Shown one piece after another: positions 1 to 6,609 of a DNA stretch of 9,763 bases (the first letter of the stretch is position 1; each line of letters begins with the position of its first letter). The position numbers were made by a program, and so were the translations under genes. Below the pieces are notes generated by a model. That model was not told the DNA's origin and did no database searches. It saw only the letters and a list, made by a program, of their open reading frames with translations. The stretch comes from an uncultured beta proteobacterium (GTDB taxonomy: Bacteria > Pseudomonadota > Gammaproteobacteria > Burkholderiales > Burkholderiaceae): NCBI GenBank assembly GCA_903909925.1, contig CAIVXR010000097.1, positions 1-9,763 on the forward strand. Direction: 5' to 3'.

Positions 1-858
1 ATGCTCTATGGTCGTGGTGCAGCGGATATGAAAACCTCACTTGCAAGTTTTGTAGTTGCTACCGAAGAGTTCGTTACTGCACATCCGGATCACCAAGGCT
101 CGATTGCCTTTCTAATCACGAGTGATGAAGAAGGCCCCGCAAATGATGGCACTGTCATTATGTGCGAGCGATTACAAAAACAGGGGCAGCGCCTTGATTA
201 CTGTGTTATTGGTGAACCTACTTCTGTAGATCAACTTGGCGACATGATTAAAAATGGTCGTCGCGGCTCTTTATCTGGTAAGTTGACAATCAAAGGTATT
301 CAGGCTCATATCGCCTACCCACATTTAGGCAAGAATCCAATCCATCTTTCAGCACCCGCAATTTCTGCTTTAGTAGAGACAGAATGGGACAAAGGGAATG
401 AATATTTCCAACCTACCAGCTTTCAGATTTCTAATATTCATGCTGGCACTGGTGCAAATAACGTTATTCCTGGTGAATTAACAATTGATTTCAATTTCCG
501 TTTCTCTACTGAGAGCAAACCAGAGCAACTGCGTGAGCGTCTTGAAAAAATTCTCAAAGACGCTGGTATTGATTTTGAAATTGATTGGCACCTAGGTGGT
601 AGCCCCTTTATTACCGGGGATGGCGATCTTGCTAGCGCATTGCGCAAAGCTATCAAAGCAGAAACTAAAGTGGATACAGAGCTGTCAACCACTGGTGGCA
701 CTAGTGATGGGCGCTTTATCGCCAAGATTTGCAAAGAAGTGGTTGAATTTGGCCCCCTCAATGCTACTAGCCACAAAATTAATGAGTGCGTCATCATCGA
801 CGATGTTGAGCCTCTCAAAAATATTTATCGCAAAACACTTGAGCTACTCATTGCTTAA
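1..858 (+). CDS. dapE: Succinyl-diaminopimelate desuccinylase, C-terminal part (5' end outside the window)
   Basis: DapE is a cytoplasmic di-zinc M20 hydrolase. It splits N-succinyl-LL-2,6-diaminopimelate into succinate and LL-diaminopimelate, on the route to lysine and to meso-diaminopimelate for peptidoglycan. The 285 visible residues start inside the GRGAADMK motif. The metal and catalytic residues fall at the spacing of the E. coli and Haemophilus enzymes: Asp9 (D100 there), Glu44 in TSDEEG (E135), Glu72 in GEP (E163), and His258 in NATSHKINE (H349). His103 in QAHIAYPH lies in the dimerisation-domain region. Residue 1 therefore matches about residue 92 of the family. The ATG at base 1 is an internal codon, not the start, and about 90 N-terminal residues, including the first zinc-binding histidine, lie upstream. 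prmB follows 35 bp after the stop on the same strand, so the two are probably co-transcribed. The identification is secure. Confidence 0.96.
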   Translation: MLYGRGAADMKTSLASFVVATEEFVTAHPDHQGSIAFLITSDEEGPANDGTVIMCERLQKQGQRLDYCVIGEPTSVDQLGDMIKNGRRGSLSGKLTIKGIQAHIAYPHLGKNPIHLSAPAISALVETEWDKGNEYFQPTSFQISNIHAGTGANNVIPGELTIDFNFRFSTESKPEQLRERLEKILKDAGIDFEIDWHLGGSPFITGDGDLASALRKAIKAETKVDTELSTTGGTSDGRFIAKICKEVVEFGPLNATSHKINECVIIDDVEPLKNIYRKTLELLIA

Positions 859-893
859 TTGCAAGTCGATTTTCTAATTGAATTTGATCCATC

Positions 894-1790
894 ATGGACC
901 CTGAGCCTTTGCAGTCTTTAACAGTCAATCAGTGCATTAATCAAATTGCACAAAAACTGGTAGCGGCAAACCTACATTATGGCCATGGCGCAATCGATGC
1001 GCAAAGCGAAGCGCTTTGGCTTGTGAGTAAACAGATCAACTTAAGTCCAACTGAAGCACTAGATCACTTAGAAGACTCCATTACAGATGAGCAACAGAAA
1101 AAAGCTTTAGCTGTTGCTGATGAAAGAATTTCTACACGTAAACCTCTTGCTTATATCTTAGGTGAGGCCTGGCTTATGGGTGTACCTTTTTTCTGTAGTG
1201 AACAAAGCATTGTTCCTCGATCCTGGATTGCTGAACTCATCGTGAATGGCTCCTTAGAACCATGGCTGCCTGCAGGTGGTAAAGCACTTGACTTGTGTAC
1301 TGGTAATGGCTCGCTGGCAATTCTTTTGGCACTGTCTTGTCCTGATATTCATGTGAGTGCATGTGATATCAGCATGCCGGCTCTGTCTCTTGCTGCCCGT
1401 AATGTAGAGCGTCACAGCTTGAGCTCTCAGGTGGACTTATTGGATGGCGATTTATGGAACGCATTAGCTGAGCCAAATGAAGATAACGTATTTGACTTGA
1501 TTATTTGCAACCCCCCCTATGTAAACGCTAGCTCTATGAATGTGCTTCCTGCGGAATATCATGCTGAGCCAACCCTGGCATTAGCGGGTGGAGAAGATGG
1601 TATGGATTTAATTAGAAGAATTATTGCGCATGCTTCTGATTACTTATCTGAGCGTGGCGCCATTCTGATTGAAATTGGTAATGAGTATGAGAACTTTAAA
1701 AAAGCTTTCCCGCAAATTCCAGCGATCTGGATGGAAGTATCTGCTGGAGAAGAACAAGTACTTCTCATACAAGCGGAAGACTTACGCTAA
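894..1790 (+). CDS. prmB: Ribosomal protein L3 N5-glutamine methyltransferase PrmB
   Basis: PrmB transfers a methyl group from S-adenosylmethionine to the side-chain amide of a glutamine in ribosomal protein L3 during 50S assembly. The protein has 298 residues, close to the E. coli length. An N-terminal helical region carries the PrmB-type NLHYGHG (26-32) and the VPRSWIAELI segment (107-116). SAM-binding motif I is DLCTGNGS (133-140). The NPPY catalytic motif is at 206-209, followed by the PrmB-like segment EYHAEPTLALAGGEDGMDL. These favour PrmB over its paralogue PrmC, which acts on release factors. An in-frame TGA at 885-887 rules out an earlier start, and the ATG at 894 begins an N-terminus of normal length, although no clear Shine-Dalgarno sequence precedes it. 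It lies 35 bp after dapE and converges on radA with 5 bp between the stops. Confidence 0.94.
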   Translation: MDPEPLQSLTVNQCINQIAQKLVAANLHYGHGAIDAQSEALWLVSKQINLSPTEALDHLEDSITDEQQKKALAVADERISTRKPLAYILGEAWLMGVPFFCSEQSIVPRSWIAELIVNGSLEPWLPAGGKALDLCTGNGSLAILLALSCPDIHVSACDISMPALSLAARNVERHSLSSQVDLLDGDLWNALAEPNEDNVFDLIICNPPYVNASSMNVLPAEYHAEPTLALAGGEDGMDLIRRIIAHASDYLSERGAILIEIGNEYENFKKAFPQIPAIWMEVSAGEEQVLLIQAEDLR

Positions 1791-1795
1791 AAATC

Positions 1796-3160
1796 TTAGC
1801 TTAATTCTGCTGCCGCAGAAATCGCCTGATCAATTCTTTCAACCGGAATTACTTTTAATCCTGGAATCTTTGTCTTAGGCATATTGGCCTTTGGAATGAT
1901 AGCCACTGTAAAGCCTAACTTTGCCGCCTCTTTCAAACGCTCTTGACCACGCGGGCATGGACGAATCTCGCCAGCTAAGCCAACTTCACCAAACACAATA
2001 AGCTGTTTTGGTAGCGCGCGATTTCGAATCGATGATTGAATTGCCAACAGCACTGCTAAGTCAGCAGCTGGCTCGGAGATTTTGACGCCGCCCACAGCAT
2101 TTAGGAAAACGTCTTGATCAAAACACGCAATACCTGCATGACGATGTAAAACTGCCAAGAGCATTGCCAAGCGAGCCTGCTCTAGACCAACAGCCAAACG
2201 CCGTGGGTTAGGAACATGCGCGGTATCTACCAGTGCCTGAATTTCTACCAATAAGGGTCGACTACCCTCTTGCGTCACCAATACACAAGCGCCTGGAACC
2301 ATTTCCTCATGCTGCGATAGAAAAATTGCTGAAGGATTGGTAACACCTCGCAGACCTTTTTCGGTCATTGCGAATACGCCTAGCTCATTCACAGCGCCGA
2401 ATCGATTTTTAATTGAGCGCACTAAGCGAAAGGAGGAGTGGGTATCTCCCTCAAAGTACAAGACGGTATCCACAATATGTTCTAAGACTCTTGGTCCTGC
2501 AAGATGGCCATCTTTAGTCACATGACCCACCATCAATACACATATCCCACTCGATTTAGCAGCTCTGGTTAATTGCGCAGCACACTCACGAACCTGCGCC
2601 ACAGACCCCGGAGCTGAACTGAGTACTTCAGAGTACAAAGTTTGAATAGAATCCACCACCAATACTTGTGGCTTGACAGTATCCATGATCGAAATCAGTT
2701 TCTCTAACTGTATTTCTGCTAAAACTTCTAATTGGGGAGCATCTAGCGCAATCCGTTTTGCACGTAATGCAATTTGGGCTGCTGATTCTTCACCGCTACT
2801 GTAGAGCACATTCATGCCAGCAGAACTCATCTGCGCCAAGGCTTGCAATAGCAATGTTGATTTACCAATTCCCGGATCACCCCCCAAGAGAACTACACCC
2901 CCTGGAACGAGTCCTCCACCTAAAACACGATCAAACTCTTCAACTCCCGTACTAAACCTTGGCAGATCTTCGGCAGTAATTGCCGCAAGTTTTTGCCTTG
3001 GCAAAGATTGTGCTAAACCTTGAAAACGAGAATTAGACGTTGTCTCTGGCAAGCCCTCTTCCATCGTGTTCCATTCTTGACAAGCTGGACACTGCCCCTG
3101 CCATTTTGCAGAGCTGCCGCCACAGGATTGGCAGATATAAACCGTTTTGACTTTGGCCAA
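1796..3160 (-). CDS. radA: DNA repair and recombination protein RadA (Sms)
   Basis: RadA is a RecA-related, DnaB-like hexameric ATPase that drives branch migration of recombination intermediates, supporting repair and, in competent species, integration of transforming DNA. The 454 residues match the usual length. Domains in order: a four-cysteine zinc finger (C10, C13, C24, C27); the RecA-type core with Walker A GGDPGIGKST (93-102, Lys100) and Walker B VLVVDS ending at Asp170; the RadA signature KNRFG (251-255); and a C-terminal Lon-protease-like domain containing GEVGLAGEIR (391-400) that lacks protease function in this family. The start codon is TTG. An in-frame TAA lies two codons upstream and the next Met is residue 33, after the zinc finger, so TTG is effectively forced. 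A weak AGG sits 6 bases upstream. It is the last gene of the kup cluster, 42 bp after the exported-protein gene. Confidence 0.97.
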   Translation of the reverse strand: MAKVKTVYICQSCGGSSAKWQGQCPACQEWNTMEEGLPETTSNSRFQGLAQSLPRQKLAAITAEDLPRFSTGVEEFDRVLGGGLVPGGVVLLGGDPGIGKSTLLLQALAQMSSAGMNVLYSSGEESAAQIALRAKRIALDAPQLEVLAEIQLEKLISIMDTVKPQVLVVDSIQTLYSEVLSSAPGSVAQVRECAAQLTRAAKSSGICVLMVGHVTKDGHLAGPRVLEHIVDTVLYFEGDTHSSFRLVRSIKNRFGAVNELGVFAMTEKGLRGVTNPSAIFLSQHEEMVPGACVLVTQEGSRPLLVEIQALVDTAHVPNPRRLAVGLEQARLAMLLAVLHRHAGIACFDQDVFLNAVGGVKISEPAADLAVLLAIQSSIRNRALPKQLIVFGEVGLAGEIRPCPRGQERLKEAAKLGFTVAIIPKANMPKTKIPGLKVIPVERIDQAISAAAELS

Positions 3161-3202
3161 GAGTTACCTAGTATTAAAGATGAAAAAAGATTGAATCAAC
3201 AA

Positions 3203-3709
3203 TTAATCGAGCTGTGTGCCAGCTTTATTTTCTTGAGCACGCTTAGGCGCATCTTTACGACGCTGCTCTAGATCTGCAGCCCTTACTGCAGCCGCCTTTT
3301 GCTTTTCTTCGAATTCACGCTGATTATCTGCACGCTCAGCAGCTTTGATGGGTGAGGCACGTTCAGCAGCACGCTTAAGATCTTCTTGATCTTTTAAACT
3401 CTTACGTAATTTGCGCTGCACTTCATGAAGTGCAATCTCTTGCTCAGTAATGGGATCTATCTCTTTACGATATTGGGATCTTGCGCTACTTAGGCAGTAA
3501 TTGACCCAATATTTTTGATAGCACTCAGCTTGAGTCTTACCCCAACGATACTTAGCCCACTCGCGCTGTAATTCAAGTTCTTGTTCAATCTTGTCTAACT
3601 GCGCAAGCTCAGCCTCTTCAGCCGGGGTCGCCCAGACTAGACTGCGGAATGAGCAAACGACTAAAAAAATTCCGAAGAATATTTTTGAGCGCAGAAACAG
3701 ACTTCTCAA
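3203..3709 (-). CDS. Small exported coiled-coil protein of unknown function
   Basis: The function is not recognised. The 168-residue product starts with a signal peptide: a basic n-region (MRSLFLRSK), a hydrophobic core at about 10-20, and a probable signal peptidase I site after Ala27 (VWA before TPAEE). Cys19 is not in a good lipobox, so a periplasmic protein is more likely than a lipoprotein. The mature part is very rich in Glu, Lys, Arg, Ala and Gln, with long predicted helix or coiled coil at about 30-55 and 85-160. Two cysteines (C63, C72) flank a compact aromatic segment, AECYQKYWVNYCLSSAR, and could form a disulphide. I recall similar exported proteins beside kup and radA in other Burkholderiales, but this was not checked. 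The only usable start is a TTG overlapping the kup TGA; there is no other Met in the protein, and an in-frame TGA at 3766-3764 closes the frame upstream. Confidence 0.85.
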   Translation of the reverse strand: MRSLFLRSKIFFGIFLVVCSFRSLVWATPAEEAELAQLDKIEQELELQREWAKYRWGKTQAECYQKYWVNYCLSSARSQYRKEIDPITEQEIALHEVQRKLRKSLKDQEDLKRAAERASPIKAAERADNQREFEEKQKAAAVRAADLEQRRKDAPKRAQENKAGTQLD

Positions 3710-5649
3710 ATTTCCACCTTGGCGCCCAACTCTACCAAGCGATTTGCTGGGATCTTGAAGAAGTCAGATTGACGGCCTGCATTTTGGTACATCCAGCAAA
3801 ACAGGCGCTCACGCCATATAGCCATTCCCGGAATTTCAGTTGAAACAATAGTGTCGCGGGATAAGAAGAAAGAGGTATTCATCAGATCAAATTCAAGTCC
3901 TGAAGATTTTGCAACTAATTCAATAATCCGAACCGCATCGGGAGTTTCATTAAAGCCATAAACTGCGCGCACTACATAGATGCCATTTCCGAGATCACGT
4001 AAGGTAATGCGTTCTTCATCTTTCACATAGGGCACATCCCAAATGCTGACCTTTAAGAAAAAGACTCTTTCATGAAGCACATGGTTATGTTTCAGGTTAT
4101 GCAAGAAAGACACAGGTAAGTAATCTACGTGAGCCGTCAGAAAGACTGCCGTTCCTTCGACTCGATGGGGCGGATGCTGCATTAAGGCATCGATAAAACC
4201 CTTAAGAGCAATTCCATTAGTCATGGCCTTTTGGCGCAATATCTTACGACCCTGATACCAGGTCATGAGAATCATAAAACAGATTGCACCCAATAGCAGA
4301 GGGAACCATCCGCCTTCCATAATCTTCAAGAGGTTAGCAGTTAAAAAAGCAAGATCAACTACCAAAAATGCACCGATCACCAAGGTGACTAGAAAGGTAT
4401 TCCAGCGCCATACAACCCGCATCACTATTGCTGCTAAGAAAGTAGTAACAATCATTGTTGTTGTCACCGCAATTCCATAGGCGGCAGCTAAGTTTTCAGA
4501 CTTTTTGAATGCCAAAACAACCACAACTACCAGGACCAATAAAGCCCAGTTAACTAGCGGCATATAGATTTGACCAATTTCACGGTCAGAGGTATGCAGT
4601 ACTTTCATGCGCGGCAGAAAGCCCAACAAGATAGCTTGGCTAGTCATTGAAAAAGTGCCAGAGATAACTGCTTGTGACGCAATCACTGTTGCCAAGGTTG
4701 CCAAAATAACCAAGGGGAGAACAAAACTTTCTGGAACCATTAAGAAAAATGGGTTACTAATCGTTTCTGGGTTACTTAAAAACATGGCGCCCTGACCAAA
4801 ATAATTGAGCAGTAAACAAGGCATCACAATAAAGAACCAGCCCATACGGATGGGCTTTAGCCCAAAATGCCCCATATCGGCATATAAAGCTTCAGCGCCA
4901 GTCAATACCAGGAATACGGCACCTAGAACAATAAAACCTTGTAATGCATGTTCAATCAAAAAGCTAATGGCGTATATCGGATTAATAGCCGCAAAAATAA
5001 CTGGGTTCTGAATGACTTGATATACCCCCATCAATCCAATAGTTAGGAACCAAATCATCATGATCGGTCCGAACAGCTTTCCAACTACATCAGTGCCTGT
5101 TTTTTGAATAAAAAACAATACCACCAAGATAAAGATCGTCACTGGAATGACAAAACGGCTTAAGTCAGGAGAAATGACCTCAAGCCCTTCAACCGCAGAG
5201 AGCACTGAAATAGCTGGAGTAATAATGGCATCGCCATAAAACATACAGGCCCCAAAAACGCCCGCCATGATGATTAGCAGTGAGCGCTTTGAACTAGCTG
5301 GTGCAGTCCTCAAAGCCAAGGCCATGAGTGCCAGAATTCCACCCTCACCATGATTGTTTGCGCGCATCACAAACAAAACATATTTCAAGGAAACCACAAT
5401 GGCAAAAGCCCAGAAGACCATTGAAATAACACCGTAAACAGCGTCAGCAGAAAATGGGATGCCGTGCTCAGCACTAAAACATTCTTTTAATGCGTATAAG
5501 GGGCTAGTACCAATATCACCAAAGACCACACCAATGGCAGCAAACATCAATGCTACTGAAGCGCCTTTTTTATGCGGATGATCTTCACGCGAGATCTCCA
5601 CAGGCCTTAGTAAGGATGATTCGGAGAACTCAGGATTACTAACTGACAT
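3706..5649 (-). CDS. kup: Potassium uptake protein Kup (low-affinity KUP/HAK/KT family transporter)
   Basis: Kup is an inner-membrane transporter that brings K+ into the cell, thought to act by proton symport. The 647 residues are typical of the family. After a 30-residue polar N-terminus come about 12 membrane segments up to about residue 465, then a soluble C-terminal domain of about 175 residues. Family signatures include GDIGTSPLYALKE (44-56), whose Asp45 belongs to the ion pathway; NNHGEGGILAL (98-108); YGDAIITPAISVLSAVEG (138-155); and TGAEALYADMGHFG (250-263). The ATG at 5649 has AAGG at 5660-5657, seven bases away. It is first in a minus-strand cluster with the exported protein (TTGA overlap) and radA, and is divergent from the tRNA-fMet gene. 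No second K+ system or K+-sensing element is seen nearby. Confidence 0.97.
   Translation of the reverse strand: MSVSNPEFSESSLLRPVEISREDHPHKKGASVALMFAAIGVVFGDIGTSPLYALKECFSAEHGIPFSADAVYGVISMVFWAFAIVVSLKYVLFVMRANNHGEGGILALMALALRTAPASSKRSLLIIMAGVFGACMFYGDAIITPAISVLSAVEGLEVISPDLSRFVIPVTIFILVVLFFIQKTGTDVVGKLFGPIMMIWFLTIGLMGVYQVIQNPVIFAAINPIYAISFLIEHALQGFIVLGAVFLVLTGAEALYADMGHFGLKPIRMGWFFIVMPCLLLNYFGQGAMFLSNPETISNPFFLMVPESFVLPLVILATLATVIASQAVISGTFSMTSQAILLGFLPRMKVLHTSDREIGQIYMPLVNWALLVLVVVVVLAFKKSENLAAAYGIAVTTTMIVTTFLAAIVMRVVWRWNTFLVTLVIGAFLVVDLAFLTANLLKIMEGGWFPLLLGAICFMILMTWYQGRKILRQKAMTNGIALKGFIDALMQHPPHRVEGTAVFLTAHVDYLPVSFLHNLKHNHVLHERVFFLKVSIWDVPYVKDEERITLRDLGNGIYVVRAVYGFNETPDAVRIIELVAKSSGLEFDLMNTSFFLSRDTIVSTEIPGMAIWRERLFCWMYQNAGRQSDFFKIPANRLVELGAKVEI
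3714..3720 (-). promoter_or_regulatory. Ribosome binding site of the exported-protein gene, inside the kup 3' end
   Basis: Read on the minus strand, AAGGTGG lies 4 bases before the TTG at 3709 (its AAGG part is 7 bases away) and forms part of the last codons of kup. This supports TTG as the start and suggests that translation of the two genes is coupled. Confidence 0.55.
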
Positions 5650-5656
5650 TAATAGA

Positions 5657-5682
5657 CCTTATTGCAATGTTGTGTCGCAATA
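5657..5682 (-). promoter_or_regulatory. kup leader: ribosome binding site next to a short inverted repeat
   Basis: AAGG (5660-5657 on the minus strand) is the Shine-Dalgarno sequence of kup, seven bases before the ATG. Directly upstream are the arms of a perfect 6-bp inverted repeat, TATTGC and GCAATA, with 11 bases between them. The second arm includes the first A of the Shine-Dalgarno sequence. The ribosome binding site call is good; a regulatory role for the stem is speculation. Confidence 0.5.
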
Positions 5683-5763
5683 TATTACTCCTTATAGCAG
5701 CCCATTAAATGATGAGATAAATCCTCAAAAACCGCTTTTTTATATCCGATTTGCAGGAAAACC

Positions 5764-5793
5764 TCGACAGAGACCCCTAAAAAATGGTAGAAT
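5764..5793 (+). promoter_or_regulatory. Likely sigma-70 promoter of tRNA-fMet
   Basis: A -35-like TCGACA (5764-5769, five of six consensus bases) and a -10-like TAGAAT (5788-5793, five of six) are separated by 18 bp. Transcription would start near 5800, a few bases before the mature tRNA 5' end at 5806. This gives the tRNA its own short transcript. Assigned by eye. Confidence 0.6.
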
Positions 5794-5805
5794 TTCAGCT
5801 TCAGA

Positions 5806-5882
<77 letters not shown>

Positions 5883-5895
5883 AGATTTATTCATT

Positions 5896-5921
5896 AAGCC
5901 CTTAATTCTTAAGGGCTTTTT
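5896..5921 (+). terminator. Intrinsic terminator of tRNA-fMet
   Basis: A perfect 10-bp stem (AAGCCCTTAA at 5896-5905, TTAAGGGCTT at 5909-5918) closes a 3-base loop and runs into TTTTT (5917-5921). It lies 14 bases after the tRNA CCA end. On the minus strand the same stem is 40 bp beyond the lipoprotein stop but is followed by only a weak T stretch, so it may also slow transcription coming from comEC. Confidence 0.9.
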
Positions 5922-5960
5922 GCTTTCTAGCTACCACTTCATTGCAAGAGCTCCTAAGGA

Positions 5961-6500
5961 CTAGTTTTTAGGACCGTCAACTGCCTTCAAGTAGCCCTTT
6001 AGATACTGAGCTGGCACAAATAAATCGCTACTGATCCCAGTTTTTGAAGAAATCGTGACTTGGAATCCCTTGCTCATGTTCTCGCGCAAAAAGGCATCAG
6101 TCACTTGAATAGCCATCAGCTCTTTATAAACACATCCCCGCTGCTCACAAACCCCCGCTTCTCGCGACACCACCTTAAAAGTGCTTGCAGGTTTATTGAG
6201 TAAGTTCGCTGATTCGTAATAACGCCATGGAGAAAAGTAAGTTAGCAATATAAGAAGTTCATATGTTTTAGCACCCTGCTGAGTTTGCTCAGTTCTAAGA
6301 CTAAACATTTCATACGTATTAGCCTCATCCATGGTGTTAATCGGAGGACCTTGATATATTTTTCCGCCAGTAGTCGGATTGGAGCTAATGATAGTAGAAC
6401 GATAAACATCGTCTATCTCCCAAGCACCAACAACTTTATCGTTACCTCTGCACGCTATTAAACCAAGACCTACGATGAGTAAAACGATCATTCTGAACAT
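5961..6500 (-). CDS. Small lipoprotein of unknown function
   Basis: The function is not recognised. The 179-residue product begins with a short lipoprotein signal peptide: a basic n-region, a hydrophobic core, and the lipobox LIAC (14-17), giving lipidation at Cys17. Residue +2 is Arg, not Asp, so by the usual sorting rule it should go to the outer membrane. The mature domain contains WEIDDVYRSTI (27-37), an aromatic-rich stretch YFSPWRYYESANLL (88-101), a close cysteine pair (C118, C123) likely to form a disulphide, and a C-terminal segment VPAQYLKGYLKAVD. It has no catalytic motif that I can identify, and it looks like a compact alpha/beta periplasmic domain anchored to the membrane. The ATG at 6500 is preceded by AAGGGG at 6514-6509. 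It follows comEC on the same strand after 109 bp, and either read-through or a separate promoter is possible. Confidence 0.85.
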   Translation of the reverse strand: MFRMIVLLIVGLGLIACRGNDKVVGAWEIDDVYRSTIISSNPTTGGKIYQGPPINTMDEANTYEMFSLRTEQTQQGAKTYELLILLTYFSPWRYYESANLLNKPASTFKVVSREAGVCEQRGCVYKELMAIQVTDAFLRENMSKGFQVTISSKTGISSDLFVPAQYLKGYLKAVDGPKN

Positions 6501-6508
6501 ATCTAAAT

Positions 6509-6514
6509 CCCCTT
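6509..6514 (-). promoter_or_regulatory. Ribosome binding site of the lipoprotein gene
   Basis: On the minus strand AAGGGG lies 8 bases before the ATG at 6500. This favours that ATG over the second Met at codon 4 and is the strongest Shine-Dalgarno sequence in the window. Confidence 0.65.
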
Positions 6515-6609
6515 AAGCCTGTAAATCCTACTATCGACCAACTAAAGAGAGATTTATTACCGCTTAGCAGGCCAGCGATAAACATTTCCATATTTAGTTT
6601 CACTCTATA

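Noticed and set aside
1..3. ATG at base 1 as the start of dapE
   Set aside because: It falls inside the conserved metal-binding motif region, about residue 92 of the family; the gene continues upstream of the window.
438..818. A 126-codon minus-strand frame inside dapE
   Set aside because: It lies wholly antisense to a clearly identified coding sequence, shows no domain or ribosome binding site, and has the Ser/Arg-rich composition typical of a shadow frame.
4265..4480. Plus-strand open frames opposite kup
   Set aside because: Low-complexity Thr, Ile and Lys content is what antisense reading of membrane-segment codons gives; kup itself accounts for the region.
5683..5730. A possible kup promoter with -10-like TATAAG or TAATAT on the minus strand
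   Set aside because: No -35 partner with good match and spacing could be paired with either hexamer, so the site cannot be fixed by eye.
6539..6600. A possible promoter for the lipoprotein gene (TTTATC, 17 bp, TAATAA on the minus strand)
   Set aside because: Spacing is right but each hexamer matches only three of six consensus bases, which is expected by chance in AT-rich DNA.
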